Source of the DNA: Bufo bufo
Taxonomy: Eukaryota; Chordata; Amphibia; Anura; Bufonidae
Direction of reading: 5' to 3'
Length of the DNA: 64,000 nucleotides
Assembly: GCF_905171765.1 (NCBI RefSeq)
Contig: NC_053389.1
Span: 399,080,645-399,144,644 of the forward strand
Shown: piece by piece, positions 12,191 through 24,900 of the stretch
How the letters are laid out: each line of letters begins with the position of its first letter
Position numbering within the stretch: position 1 is the first letter of the stretch
The notes under the pieces: model-generated
Databases searched by the model: none
What the model was told of the DNA's origin: nothing
Seen by the model: the letters and a program-made list of their open reading frames with translations, nothing else
Program-made: the position numbers and the translations under genes

Positions 12191-14355
12191 GTCACATGCT
12201 ATTTCAGGTGTCTTAGCAATGGATCCGCAAAAAATGCAGATAACATACGGATTACTTAGTTAGGAACTACGGATGCAGAACTACCACGGTGTGCTGTCTG
12301 CATTTTCCACGTTCCCATTGAAATGAATGGGTCCACATCTGAGCCACAAAATATGCAGTTTGGATGCCGAGGAAAACAACCTGAAGGTGAAGATAACTTT
12401 AGACATTCTTGATATTGACTCAACAACTGCATGCAACAATGTTTTGCTTGGTGAAATTGTGCATCTTTCATGTTTTCCCCGTGTCTGCGTGTGTCCTTTT
12501 GTAAGACTAGGTCCAACAGTTTCTATTTTCATACACCATAGAACTGACGTCTGCTGATATATGTCTGACATGCTGGCTATGATTTCTTTATCTTCTTGCT
12601 CAAGAATTATGTTTTTAAAAACTCCTTTTAAAAGCACAGCTTTTGGGTTCATTCAGACGACCGCAAATTGCAGATCCGCAAAACACAGATACCGGCTGTG
12701 TGCATTCAGCATTTTGTGGAACGGAATGGCCAGCCCTATGATAGAAATGCCTATTCTTGTGTGCAATTTCAGGTGCAGATTGTGGCCGCAATGTGCGACT
12801 TCTCCCCACTCACGGCAGGTCTAAAAAAAAGAGGCATGGCGTGGGTGGGGAAGGCGATGGGCCGGTAGGCCTGTCAAATTTAAAATTTTCTATGCTTAAT
12901 TCAGGCGTACAAAAATGGCTAAATGTAAGCTAGCTAGGAAGCTGTCTTACATTTAGAAGCAGCGCTGGATACGCCGAAGTTATGAAGTGGCCTGCGCCTC
13001 TACATAACTTCGGCAGATTAACTGCCAGAGCTGGGGCTTTATTAAGACCAGCGTCTAAAACGCCGGTCTTAATAAAGGTGCCTCTATCCCCCCCAGAGCT
13101 TCAACCAGGGAAAGTGAGAAAATATGGATGAAGAGAAGGAGAAAAAAATTATTGTGACTTCCCTTTATTGATGCAGAAGATGGCAAAAAAAAATAAAAAA
13201 TCCTCCAAGGCATGAACCATTTTTCTGCAAAAGGGAAAAAAAGCTTTCTGACCCCAAGCAGCCAGCAGATTGAATTTACACCCAAAAAGTGATTATAAGC
13301 TACTGAAATATTAATATTATTAAAGTGATGATAGGCAGAGAACAATGCAGGACTGACATTACCCTTTTCTTGTAATCACAGGAGACTAAGGCCCCTTGCA
13401 GACGAGCGTTTGTCACGCTGCAAGTCCGCAGCACAGCTCCCGGCCTGACCTCCCTGCACTGCTGGGGTCGCATAGCATTATATTGATTTATGATGCTAAG
13501 TAACCCTTGCCGTTCAGGAATGTATTATATAACATTGGCAGCATTATGTCAGTGTTATCCAATACATTCCAGATTTATCAAAGCGTGTGCACCAAAAAAA
13601 TCTGCAAATTATGGGGCATGCCATATTGCATCATATTTTGCGCCTCTCTTATTATCTTGTCACTTTTTATAAATAAGGAAAGTAAGCAGGGCTTAACAGG
13701 AGTGGCAGGCCTTGTTTGGCCAGCCAGATTTAGTATAATTTACACCAGAAACTGCCGTAAATGAAAGTTCAAGTTTATGCTAGCTCATAGCTGGTGTACA
13801 TTTGAAGGTATGGTGCATAGACTGCCTAGAAATGCACCAAATTTATCAAGAGGCCTCTTCCTCGTAATAAATTTGGTGCATCCTGCTCTGATAGACTGTA
13901 TGCTAAGACTGAGGTTTGTAAAGCCAGTCTTAGTATATCTCCCCCACTTTGTTTATGATCAGGGGTTAAATGGGCAGGATCAAAGTTTTATCAGATCCCG
14001 GTTGTTAGAGCAGTTGTGCTGTTTGTTGATTGATGATGTTCACGTGTGTCAATGTGCCCTAACTAAACTACATTGTCCAATGCTGTACAGATATGTAATT
14101 TTGCTTTAAGGCATTAAGCCAAATACCCCCCACTGAAATAAAATATATTAAAATACCACCAAGACCTCTATCATAATGCTGCAGTGTGAGCACCCTCTAG
14201 AGACATGTTTTTACAATTTTGAGTAAGCTCTGGAACTCGCGCTGCTGTGCAGAGGAAGAGGTAATGCGGCACTAATTCACACTCCGTAGGAGTGCGTCGC
14301 TGCTGGGTCGACGGAGGATTAATGGCCAAAAAAGCCTCCAATTTTGGTTAAAATC
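12191..14355. other. Intergenic or intronic DNA with small repeat fragments
   Basis: I find no supported gene. There are short repeat-like patches: a ggatccgcaaaa-type phrase at about 12225-12320 and 12650-12730 that recurs at 38690-38930, and a short inverted repeat at 13035-13075 (ctttattaagaccagcgtct against its complement). The stretch 13385-13500 (gccccttgcagacgagcg) looks like another element fragment. None can be delimited. Confidence 0.35.
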
Positions 14356-14711
14356 GAGAAAAGTAAAAAAAGTTTGACCCGCGCTGAAAAGTCCAGTATA
14401 ACGAGGTGAGGTTATTCTGATATACAGTCCCCTATTAACTATGGTGCCGTTTATAGTAATGACAACCTGAATGGTAAGCTAAATAACAAGTGTTCATAAC
14501 ACGGAGATGGATCGCTTGCCTGTTTTTGTAGTCTGCTGATTTCCTCTTAGGAATGATGGCACTGTATTGCTATGAGGTACGTGAGTCTTCAGCTTCCACT
14601 TTCAGCGCGCGTGGTCCCGGCCGGTGACTCTCGCGTGTGAGGGAAGCCGCAGTAAAAATCCAATGAAGGGAATCTTCTGTGTGACGTCACACTAGGTACA
14701 GGTACCTGCTT

Positions 14712-14773
14712 GGACCAAAATCCTGACGCGTTTCGGAACTATCGAGTTCCTTCCTCAGGGATAGCCTTGGTCC
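14712..14773 (-). ncRNA. Hammerhead ribozyme motif (left PLE-C arm)
   Basis: Read on the minus strand: GGACCAA (stem I, 5' strand), the conserved core CTGAGGA, stem II ggaact-cgat-agttcc, the core GAAA, a very short stem III with ACGCGTC, the cleavable GTC, then TTGGTCC closing stem I. All core boxes of the hammerhead fold (CUGANGA, GAAA, NUH) are present and stems I and II are complementary. Minimal hammerheads with tiny stem III are a known property of Penelope-like terminal repeats. Confidence 0.75.
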
Positions 14774-14966
14774 CGCCTGCTGATGAATAAATAGGCATCC
14801 GTTTCCATGGTTACTCATCCTATTCCCACCGCTAGTCTCAATAGCAAGGCTGTCTGTTAAATTTCTCTATTTCCACCATTCTAATTGCCCCATCTCAAAT
14901 CATTTTAATAAGGGGGGCCTCGTTTTCTATGTCCAATATGTAAGTATATATTTATCCAGGTGTCCT

Positions 14967-16230
14967 TCAGGAAAACGCAAAAAGTTCAATCTCATGATTA
15001 AGGCCTGCAGGTGCCAGCGTATTTAAATTGTAAATACATTTTGTTTCATTTTTTGACATCAATTTAATTAAGTCCCCTCATCTAGAATCTGGTATAATTC
15101 GTTCCAATGCTCCAAATTTTCACCGTTCAAACCTCCCCCTGTGTTTTTCTTTGTAATGACATGAGAGTGGATGACCATCAAACTTTTTATTTATATTTCT
15201 GATATGTTCTCCTATTCTTATCAATAATGTCCTTTTTGTCCTCCCCACATAGAGTTTTAAACAGGGGCATTTTATGAAATAAATGACACCCTTACTATGG
15301 CATGTAAGATGATGCTCTATTCTATGGATATTATGTACAGTCTCTATTGTTTTTAATGGCTCAGTCTGTCTTACAAGATGGCATGCTTTGCACACCTTAC
15401 AGGGGAAGAAACCAGGTCTATCATTCCTGCTTTTTTGAGATTTTGGTTCTCTAATTCTATTTTTGATGATAGAGGGAGCAATTAAGTTACCCAAATTTTG
15501 CGCCTTTTTGAATATAAAAGTTGGAAAAAGGGGTAATTTTTCCCCTATAATTTCATCCTGCTTGAGGATTTCCAAATGTCGCTTCACAATTCTTTTTAGG
15601 ATAAATTCACCCTGATTATATTGGGTGATAATAGGGACTCTCCACTCCATCTCGTCTTCCATATTTTTGTATTCTGACAGTTTTTTATTGGATTTATTCA
15701 GTAATATTTTTCTATCTATTGTTTTTACTTCCTCTTTAATTTTTACCAATGCAGTTTTTTTGTATCCTTTCTCCTCAAATTTGTGTTGTAAAACTTCTGC
15801 CTCTTTTCCAAACTGTTCTATTGCAGTACAGTTTCTTCTCAATCTTATAAATTGACTACGAGGAATATTGGTTAACCATACCGGTAAATGGCAACTGTCT
15901 AGTGATATAAAGCTGTTGCTATCAGTTGGTTTGGAGTAGGTCTGGGTCTGGATTTGGTTATTTTCAATGTTAATTGTTAAATCTAAAAAAATAACCTTTT
16001 CTGAACTAAAGGTTGGAGTGAATTGTAAATAAAATTCATTTTTATTTATTTCTATTAAAAAGGGTATCCTCACCACCACTCCATATAAAAACAATATCAT
16101 CAATAAATCTACGCCAGAGAACCAGATTCGCATGGAGCTCGCCATTGGGATAGATGGTATGCTCCTCCCATCTTCCCATATATAAATTTGCGCAAATAGG
16201 CGCAAAATTTGGGTAACTTAATTGTTCCAT
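14967..16230 (-). pseudogene. PLE-C reverse transcriptase C-terminus and GIY-YIG endonuclease
   Basis: Minus-strand coding remnant of a Penelope-like polyprotein. At the N-terminal side (about 16042-16230) is RRFIDDIVFIWSG, the reverse-transcriptase active-site motif with its Asp pair. A thumb/linker region with many Lys and Glu follows. A Cys-rich stretch (CKVCKACHLV) precedes the GIY-YIG domain, seen as GVIYFIKCPCLKLYVGRTKR. There is a frame change between the first and second parts near 16100-16205. A nonsense change (TGA where the other arm has TCA) truncates the domain near 15119. The N-terminal polymerase domain is missing, as usual for 5'-truncated copies. Confidence 0.8.
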
Positions 16231-16736
16231 CTATCATCAAAAATAGAATTAGAGAACCAAAATCTCAAAAAAGCAGGAATGATAGACCTAGTTTCTTCCC
16301 CTGTAAGGTATGCAAAGCATGCCATCTTGTAAGACAGACTGAGTCATTAAAAACAATAGAGACCGTACATAATATCCATAGAATAGAGCATCATCTTACA
16401 TGCCATAGTAAGGGTGTCATTTATTTCATAAAATGCCCCTGTTTAAAACTCTATGTGGGGAGGACAAAAAGGACATTATTGATAAGAATAGGAGAACATA
16501 TCAGAAATATAAATAAAAAGTTTGATGGTCATCCACTCTCATGTCATTACAAAGAAAAACACAGGGGGAGGTTTGAACGGTCAAAATTTGGAGCATTGGA
16601 ACGAATTATACCAGATTCTAGAGGAGGGGACTTAATTAAATTGATGTCAAAAAATGAAACAAAATGTATTTACAATTTAAATACGCTGGCACCTGCAGGC
16701 CTTAATCATGAGATTGAACTTTTTGCGTTTTTCTGA
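16209..16736 (+). pseudogene. PLE-C GIY-YIG endonuclease domain, inverted copy
   Basis: A 175-codon plus-strand open frame matching the C-terminal half of the minus-strand PLE-C polyprotein. It includes the Cys-rich lead-in (CKVCKACHLV), the GIY-YIG motif (GVIYFIK ... LYVGRTKR) and the C-terminal tail ending ELFAFF. It has no start of its own and no polymerase part, so it is a 5'-truncated fragment rather than a gene. Its reading frame is complete where the other arm has a nonsense codon. Confidence 0.8.
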
Positions 16737-16929
16737 AGGCCACCTGAATAAATATATACTTACATATTGGACATAGAAAATGAGGCCCCCCTTGTTAAAA
16801 TGCATTGAGATAGGGCAATTAGAATTGTGGAAATAGCGAAATTTAACAGACAGCCTTGCTATTGAGACTAGCGGTGAAAAGAGGATGAGTAAGCATGGAA
16901 ATGGACGCCTATTTATTCATCAGCAGGCG

Positions 16930-16991
16930 GGACCAAGGCTATCCCTGAGGAAGGAACTCGATAGTTCCGAAACGCGTCAGTGTTTTGGTCC
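16930..16991 (+). ncRNA. Hammerhead ribozyme motif (right PLE-C arm)
   Basis: Inverted counterpart of the motif at 14712-14773, with the same core and both stems intact. Stem I is 16930-16936 with 16985-16991; CTGAGGA begins at 16945; stem II surrounds the cgat loop; GAAACGCGTC ends at 16978, the predicted cleavage position. Preservation of stems and core in both arms supports a functional RNA at the time of insertion. Confidence 0.75.
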
Positions 16992-17229
16992 AAGCAGGTA
17001 CCCGTACCTAGTGTGATGTCGCACAGAAGAATCCCTTCATTGGATTTCTACTGCGCGCGGTACCACGCGCGCTGAGAGTAGAAGCTGAAGTGTTATGAAC
17101 ACTTGTTATTTAGCTTACCATTCAGGTTGTCATTACTATAAACGGCACCATAGGAGGACTGTATATCATAATAACCTCACCTCATTATACTGCACATTCC
17201 AGTGCGGGTCGAACTTTTTTACTTTTCTC

Positions 17230-18147
17230 ATGTTTTTACAATTGACTGATAACTAGGGATTAGGCAGCAGTGTCAAATAAGTAGAACCCAGAGATCTGGA
17301 CTATACATGCTACATGCCACTGGGCACTGGTGAGTTTGTATTAAACAAAATTCAGCCAGATAACTAGCTAAGCCTGGATATAGAATATATATTGGCTAAT
17401 TGGTTACTGAATATTCTTTATGAGAGAATTCACCTAACAGGTCCAACTTGCTGAACGTTTGTGGGCCTGAAGGGTTGGCATGGCATCTCACTCTACTCTT
17501 CTTGCTCAGATGTGTCAAGATCAGACATGTACATAGCATAACTTCTGTAGTTTGAATTTATAAACAGGCCTAAGGTGGTTATATGAGATACAAACAAGCC
17601 ACAAAAAAGAGTAAAGTCAAGTTGTGTCATGTGAAGAAGCATATCTGCATCATCATAGATCATTACTTACCGGTATGTCTAAATAAATAAGATACTGTAA
17701 TTTGTGTGAGAAGGTGTGAGCGTGATTATTACAATGAATTACATGAGGATAAGAAAGAATGCACATTATTTTAATTGATTTAATTACTTTTAATATAGAC
17801 TCATCTTCCACTAAAAATACATATGGTCTGAATCACTCTATCATGACCTGCAGAGATATTTTATATAATAACACATGTGGAATTCTGGGAAAACCTTGAC
17901 CTAGTTATGCAAGATGAATGGTGACTCTTGGTCATGATTCTTTTCAGTGTTTTTTATTACTGTAAAGTGGAAAAATAAGCTGTTGATCTGAATTCCTATC
18001 ACATGTAATTTGCAGAGCTACATCATTCAGTGACTTTACAAGCAGGTCATTAATGGTTATGCTCCAATTATAGTGCAGACTCGTTTATTTAGAGGTCATT
18101 ATTATTGAACTTGTTCAATACCTATTCCAGTGTCTATATACTGTATA
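17230..18147. other. Intergenic DNA, nothing recognised
   Basis: AT-rich unique-looking sequence with no supported gene, RNA or element. Confidence 0.4.
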
Positions 18148-19620
18148 CAGTCGTGGCCAAAAGTTTTGAGAATTACATAAATATTGGAAATTGGAAAAGT
18201 TGCTGCTTAAGTTTTTATAATAGCAATTTGCATATACTCCAGAATGTTATGAAGAGTGTTCAGATGACTTGCATAGTCCTTCTTTGCCATGAAAATTAAC
18301 TTAATCCCAAAAAAAACTTTCCACTGCATTTCATTGCTGTCATTAAAGGACCTGCTGAGATCATTTCAGTAATCGTCTTGTTAACTCAGGTGAGAATGTT
18401 GACGAGCACAAGGCTGGAGATCATTATGTCAGGCTGATTGGGTTAAAATGGCAGACTTGACATGTTAAAAGGAGGGTGATGCTTGAAATCATTGTTCTTC
18501 CATTGTTAACCATGGTGCTCTGCAAAGAAACACGTGCAGCCATCATTGCGTTGCATAAAAATGGCTTCACAGGCAAGGATATTGTGGCTACTAAGATTGC
18601 ACCTCAATCAACAATTTATAGGATCATCAAGAACTTCAAGGAAAGAGGTTCAATTCTTGTTAGGAAGGCTTCAGGGCGTCCAAGAAAGTCCAGCAAGCGC
18701 CAGGATCGTCTCCTAAAGAGGATTCAGCTGCGGGATCGGAGTGCCACCAGTGCAGAGCTTGCTCAGGAATGGCAGCAGGCAGGTGTGAGCGCATCTGCAC
18801 GCACAGTGAGGCGAAGACTTTTGGAAGATGGCCTGGTGTCAAGAAGGGCAGCAAAGAAGCCACTTCTCTCCAAAAAAAACATCAGGGACAGATTGATCTT
18901 CTGCAGAAAGTATGGTGAATGGACTGAAGCCTCTTTTCGATTGTTTGGGGCATCTGGAAAAAGGCTTGTCCGGAGAAGAAAAGGTGAGCGCTACCATCAG
19001 TCCTGTGTCATGCCAACAGTAAAGCATCCTGAAACCATTCATGTGTGGGGTTGCTTCTCATCCAAGGGAGTGGGCTCACTCACAATTTTGCCCAAAAACA
19101 CAGCCATGAATAAAGAATGGTACCAAAACACCCTCCAACAGCAACTTCTTCCAACAGTTTGGTGAAGAACAATGCATTTTCCAGCAAGTGATAACTAAGT
19201 GGCTCTGGGACCAAAACGTTGACATTTTGGGTCCATGGCCTGGAAACTCCCCAGATCTTAATCTCATTGAGAACTTGTGGTCAATCCTCAAGAGGCGGGT
19301 GGACAAACAAAAACCCACTAATTCTGACAAACTCCAAGAAGTGATTATGAAAGAATGGGTTGCTATCAGTCAGGAATTGGCCCAGAAGTTGATTGAGAGC
19401 ATGCCCAGTCGAATTGCAGAGGTCCTGAGAAAGAAGGGCCAACATTGCAAATACTGACTCTTTGCATAAATGTCATGTAATTGTCGATAAAAGCCTTTGA
19501 AACGTATGAAGTGCGTGTAATTATATTTCGCTACATCACAGAAACAACTGAAACAAAGATCTAAAAGCAGTGTAGCAGCAAACTTTGTGAAAACTAATAT
19601 TTGTGTCCTTCTCAAAACTT
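18148..19620 (+). mobile_element. Tc1-type transposon, right end lost
   Basis: The left end reads cagtcgtggccaaaagtttt after a TA at 18146-18147, the classical Tc1 terminal repeat of fish and frogs. The right end has the inner part of the inverted repeat (tgtccttctcaaaactt, about 19604-19620) but then runs into a T tract, so the outermost bases are missing. The single gene lies at 18512-19457. Confidence 0.85.
18512..19457 (+). pseudogene. Tc1 transposase with two internal deletions
   Basis: The ATG at 18512 opens a paired helix-turn-helix DNA-binding region (ETRAAIIALHKNG, then STIYRIIKNF), a GRPRK minor-groove motif and a second HTH (SARTVRRRLLEDG). The catalytic domain is damaged. The segment before SFRLFG, which should hold the first Asp of the DDE triad, is missing after WTEA. 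A second gap with a frame change near 19165-19188 removes the block with the second Asp. The third site, PGNSPDLNLIENLW, remains at about 19233. Usual Tc1 transposases are about 340 residues. With two of three catalytic residues gone it cannot transpose. Confidence 0.9.
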
Positions 19621-20048
19621 ATTATTTTTTTTTGCTCTTTCCATTCATTAACACTGGCTAATTATTATTGCCATTGTCTGTCTACAATGTAAAAAGGCCA
19701 TTAGCCTTAAAGCTAGCCTTATACATGAGATAACTTTGTCCCAAATATTCATTCAGCAGACAGCTGTTTCCCCCTATCCTCCCATGCTCCTGTGGGTACA
19801 GAGGAGAAAACTGCTGCCAGACATCTCTGGCAACAAATTATCTTCCCAAGAACAAAAGGATAGGGCCGTTGAAATAAAACCCACTGAAATCTGCACTTCT
19901 TCAAGCCTATGGAATTACTTGATGACTGAAGAAATATTTCAAGAAGGTGTGGTGCCATTTTATATTGTAAACTTTAGGCTGGTCATACACATTAGTTCTA
20001 TTCCATCTGAACACGAAGACCGAAACAAAAAATCTGGTAGAGATGCTA
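19621..20048. other. Intergenic DNA, nothing recognised
   Basis: No supported gene or repeat was found. A T tract at 19621-19634 abuts the truncated Tc1 end. Confidence 0.35.
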
Positions 20049-20056
20049 GTGACCAC

Positions 20057-20632
20057 TAGTGTTGATCACGAATATTCGAATTTCGAATTTTTATCGCGAA
20101 TATAGGTACTTTGAAAATTCGCGAAAATTTCGAATATAGTTAGATATATTCGAAAGTTAGAATATTCGAATTTTTTCCTATTTTTTTTTATCAGTACACA
20201 TGATTGTGGGCCAATAAGAAGGCTGCAATATACTTGACTTTAGGAGTAGTAGTGTTTGCGAATTTTGCTCTATATTCGTTTTTTTTTGAATATTCGCTAT
20301 ATTGCTATATATTCTTGTTTTAGAATATTACGAATATTCGAAAAAACAAAGTTATAGCAATATAGAGAATATTCGAAAAAAATCGAATAGAGCAATTTAG
20401 CTAATATAGTGATATAATCTTCTTTGTCTAATAGTTGTAAGTTTAAAAATTCGCAATAAAAAATTTGAATCCGAAAATTCAAATTCCAAAAATTCGCATA
20501 TTACACAATCATTACCTTTCCGATTTTTTGAGTAAAAATATTTTTTTCGAATTTGCGAATTTACGACGAATATTCTAAAAAATATTCGCGAAATATCGCG
20601 AATTCGAATATGACCCCTGCCGCTCATCACTA
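20057..20632. mobile_element. AT-rich hAT miniature element
   Basis: A 576-bp element starting tagtgttgatcacgaatattcg and ending cgctcatcacta, with a perfect 8-bp target duplication, gtgaccac, at 20049-20056 and 20633-20640. The interior is dominated by short attcgaat and ttcgcgaa phrases in both orientations, so it is rich in local hairpins. There is no coding region. The 8-bp duplication assigns it to the hAT superfamily. Confidence 0.8.
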
Positions 20633-20640
20633 GTGACCAC

Positions 20641-21475
20641 AACTACATATAAGTGCAGTATTGTTCTCTTTAATTTGAATTAAAGGGGCAGAATAGGCTA
20701 GCATACTCACCTCATTAATCCTCCCCTGCTGCTGTTCTGATTCTTACCAGGTTCACACTGATCTCCGCTTCCTGGTTTTGGTGCAACACTCAGAAAATGC
20801 CTGGAGATGCCTGCTCAGCCAGTCACTGGGTGGCCAAGTCTTTGCTGCAGCCAGTGATTGGCTGACCATGCATCTCCTGCCATTTCCTGTGTGGGACTAG
20901 TAGCTATACAGCAGCAGGGACCTGGTAAGCATCGGAAAGCTATTGGCAGGGAGCGCTAAGGTGAATAGTTGAATAGTACTTTTTTTTTTTTACTCATTCT
21001 GTCCCTTACATAAAAATGCTAAACTTCAGGACAGCCTCTTTATTGTATTTCTATAGTATGGTTTTATATTTTCCCATTTAAATGCATATACTAAACCAAA
21101 TTAAGCCAGCTAAATTGTAAGGTTCTTTATACCCTGCATCTGATGTCTAGATACTGTATTCCATGGGCCTAATAATTACAATATGAGACAATAGCTCAAA
21201 ATCTCTTATATAGGTAAAAATGAATTTCTGTTGTGTGTCCGTGCTTTATGCATGGCCAAATGACTCGACCAATCTGCACCAAATTTGGCATATAGGTGCT
21301 TAGAAAGGTTTTAGACCGGGTTTTAGCTCTCTGGGACATACTGTATATATATATATATATTCACAAAAATGCAAAAATGGCACCATCACATTATTATTGA
21401 CACATTAGTCAATAGAAGCTTACAGGTCCTTTTCTTCCATAACAACCCCACTATTTTCCTTGACTATTATGAGGC
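20641..21475. other. Intergenic DNA with short TA microsatellite
   Basis: No gene is supported. A (TA)n tract lies at 21344-21361, preceded by sequence that looks like a degenerate transposon fragment (21195-21340), which I cannot place in a family. Confidence 0.35.
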
Positions 21476-21950
21476 CACTGTGAATGTCACTGTTATGAGA
21501 ACAGTGTAGATGTCATTGTTATTAGGGTGCTGTGCATGCCACTGTTATTGTAGCACTGTGGATGTCACTGTTCTCCCTACTGTTATGTGTCACTGTGGAT
21601 GTCACTGTTATGGAGGTTTCTGTGTATGTTACTGTTATGGAGACCCTGTCTATGACACTTTTAAGGTAGCTCTGTGCATGTCACTGTTATGGGGATACTG
21701 TGGATGTCACTGTTATGGGGCCACTGTGAATGTTATTGTTATGGGGGCACTGTGGATGTCACTGGTATGGAATCATTGTGGATGTCACTGTTATGGGGCC
21801 ACTGGGGATGTTACTGTTATAGGGCCATTGTGGATGTCACGGTTATGAGAGCACTGTGAATGAAACTTTTATGTGGGTGCTGTGGATATTACTGTTATAC
21901 GGGCACTATGGATGTCAGGGTTATGGGGCACTGTGGATTCATTGATCTCT
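21476..21950. repeat. Degenerate minisatellite, about 30-33 bp period
   Basis: The phrase ctgtggatgtcactgttatg is repeated about 14 times with variations of the spacer (ggggcca, gggatac, gggggca). Apparent open frames across it, such as 21510-21848, come only from the repeat and are not genes. Confidence 0.8.
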
Positions 21951-24900
21951 AATATTAATCTGTTTCCCTTAGTCCTAACAGCAGCATAATAATGGGGTAT
22001 TTCTGCCCCTTTGTACAAGTAGGATAGATGAAATTTTTAATCTAATCAAATGAATCACTTATTAATTTTAGACCCCTGAGCTAGCCCCTTCTACACAGTT
22101 TTTATTATAAAGAAGTAACATACTTAGGGAGGAAAGCTTGTGTTACTGTTAGGACTGTAGGGAAAACAGATTAACGTTAGAAATCAATGAGCCCTCTTGT
22201 GCGGTGGAACTCAAATTGACTGCCACAGAGCAGCCTCTTCTTAAAGCTATAATTCAGCATACAGTGCGTGCTCCATGCTACACGCAAAAATGTGATCCAT
22301 CGGGATCGGATTTAATCAGTCCAAGAGATGGACACTGCTCTAAAAGGGGCTCTAATAAAATTAGGTGGATGCCAGGTTCTGAATAAAGTAAGCCAGACTA
22401 ATGGCATCCTAAACTATGTACCCAGGGTATGTTTGGTGGCTCTTAAGCTTATTGTTTCTTCTGGAATTTAAGTAATACATTCTCAACCTTCCTGATTTCT
22501 TTACTTAAGGCTAAATAGATCTTAGGACATCCCGAAAGATCCAGGGAATGGAGATTATATTCCTCAGTAGACATTAACATTAACAGAAGCTGAAAGGCAA
22601 AGACCTGATTAAAGACACCAAAAGAACAATCCTTTGGACTAAAGTCTTTAATTCCATTAGCAAAAACCTTGTCGGGGGAATCTGAAGTACAGATCCACTG
22701 ATAACAGGACTAGGGTCTCCCTCTTCTCATGGCAGATGTAATGGCCAGATGGAAATAATCTTTTTAGGCTAGGTATATATGTGGGACCTCATCCAGAGGT
22801 TCAAATGGAGATGAGCTTAAAACTTTTAGGACTTAGGGGACCTTTACCCAGCCCGAGAATTGCACAGATTATCGCTAGAGATCGTTCATAGTAATGCTCC
22901 TTAGCGACGATTGGGTGGTGTAAATGTACCTCTGATTACCCTATGAAAGACTGAAGTGGTCCTTTATCGGTAAATCCTGTCATTCGTGCGCACGCAAAAT
23001 GATTGATTACCGGCAGCAGATTGTGCCATGTAAACATGATCTCCTGCTGGAAAACAACGTTGCTTTTAAGGACTGCTGTAATGATCTTCATTTCATATCA
23101 CGTCTCATTATCTTATCCAGCTTTGAACCTAAGAGTCTACATGACTCATACTCTAACCCACAGAGGTTTACCTGGAAGCACTGCCCCCGGTCTAAGCCAC
23201 AGAGCAATTTACTTGTGGTAATCTAGGCCATAGATTTGTCCGAAAGCACATCTTTTATCAGCTGGCATCAGAACTAAAGTATCATGAGCTGGAACTCTAG
23301 ACCGACCTGAATGATACATTTACTTAGGGCTTTGCAGACATTATAAGCAGTCACAGCAACCTGAGGGTAGGGTTCTCTAAGAGCACTCTCAGCTCGAAGG
23401 TGCAATCCACAGTCAGGCGATCTCATAGTTCTGTCCCCGCAGGTACAATTTCAATGCCAAGATAATCTGGCTATAGCTGTATCAACTTTAGGAGGAGGAC
23501 CCCACTAAGTTGTACTTTACAGGCCTGAAGCTGTGTATTTTTTTTTACCACAATGATGGCAGACACATTCAACTAAATAGATGATTTACTTTAGGCAGAA
23601 GAAAGATCTGATGAAGTATACACTTCCACAGAAGAAAATTGAGCAGATGACTTTCTTTCATTTTAGAACTGCAAGACAACATTCTCTTCAGTACAGCACT
23701 TGCTAAGTAGAGGTGTAGGTCCCACGTCCAATACAGAACATAGCACTCTCTGTTTAGCATCCCACATTAGACAGAGCTAGACCTTTTCAGGATTGAGAGG
23801 ATGTCTATAGTGAATCTGGACTAAATAGGTTAGTATGGATAATTCCCAGGATATTTCCATTCTGTCATCATACAGTAGCTTTTTTTAACCACTTTGATGG
23901 CACTAGGCCCCCTAGAGGTGGTGACCTGAGCTTTCTCCTGATCAACATCCTGGTCCCTTGGCCTGCTGGAGATGTTTATCCTGAATTCTTCATCAGATGG
24001 ATTCACTGACTGGGGTTGCTGCATCAAGCAATGCTTAGAGTTTTCCTGAAAAAAGAGAGACTGACACCTGTCAGCTTGGATTTTCAAATCGATCAACAAT
24101 GCAGAAATGGTTCACAGCAAGGAAACAAAGGTGACATTCTGGTACCTTAGTCATTCATAGTTATCAGACAAGGACATATGTTGTAATACTTATGGAAGTT
24201 GCTTTCCTTCCCTCTGAACCTCTGTCACCAGAATTTATGCCAATTTATACCAAGAAAGGAAAAAAAAAAAATATAAAATTATGTAACCAAGTGCATGTGC
24301 ATGTCCATGTCAGCACCAATCGACCCCATCGGAGCTCATCTGCAGCTCCCTCACTGGTTTCTACAGTAAGGAAGCTGCAATTGGCTGGTCTGCATTGACC
24401 ACCATCTTAACCTGGTCATCATACGATTAGCCACAGTGACCAGTTTTAGTAGGTCTGTACATGTACAGCACTCATCCTCTAGGGGTTAATATGGTTTTCA
24501 GGTACATCATTATTGATGACAGAGGATGGGTGTATCAGATCAGTGGAGATCCAACTCCCAGCAGCTCTGCAGATCAACCTGTGACTTCAAATCCATTGGT
24601 CACAAGGTCTTTGTGGAGCTCAGTTCCATTCATGTGAATTGGCCTGGGCTGCAATACCAAGGACAGCCGCTATACAATGTACTATGCTGGGCGTGGAGGT
24701 CGCAGTGCTTGTTTAAGTAAATCAGTCCCTTAGAACAGCTGGTCAGCAGGGATGCCACGAATAGGACCCGCACTGATTAGATATTGATGACCAATCCTGA
24801 GGATAGGTAATAAATATTTAATTCCTGGAAAATCCCTTTATTCTTTATTGTTTAAAAGTGGAAATTACAGTACATACAGTAGACATGGGAGATGTAGGTG

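Larger units (their letters stand above)
14356..17229. mobile_element. Penelope-like element C, inverted-arm copy
   Basis: Two inverted arms, 14356-15506 and 16199-17229, match closely along about 1 kb. Between them, 15507-16198 holds reverse-transcriptase C-terminal coding present in only one orientation. Each arm carries a GIY-YIG coding segment and, further out, a hammerhead-ribozyme motif. This is the expected content of Penelope-like retroelements (reverse transcriptase plus GIY-YIG endonuclease, terminal repeats with hammerhead motifs, and frequent inverted partial copies). No clear target duplication was found next to either outer edge. Confidence 0.8.

Noticed and set aside
21510..21859. 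Cys/His-rich open frames (CGCHCYG repeats) as a zinc-binding protein
   Set aside because: They follow a 30-33 bp minisatellite; the Cys pattern comes from the repeated tgtggatgtcactgttatg phrase.
22990..23230. Two overlapping plus-strand frames of about 75 codons
   Set aside because: Overlapping frames with no domain, no splice context and no codon pattern; most likely chance.
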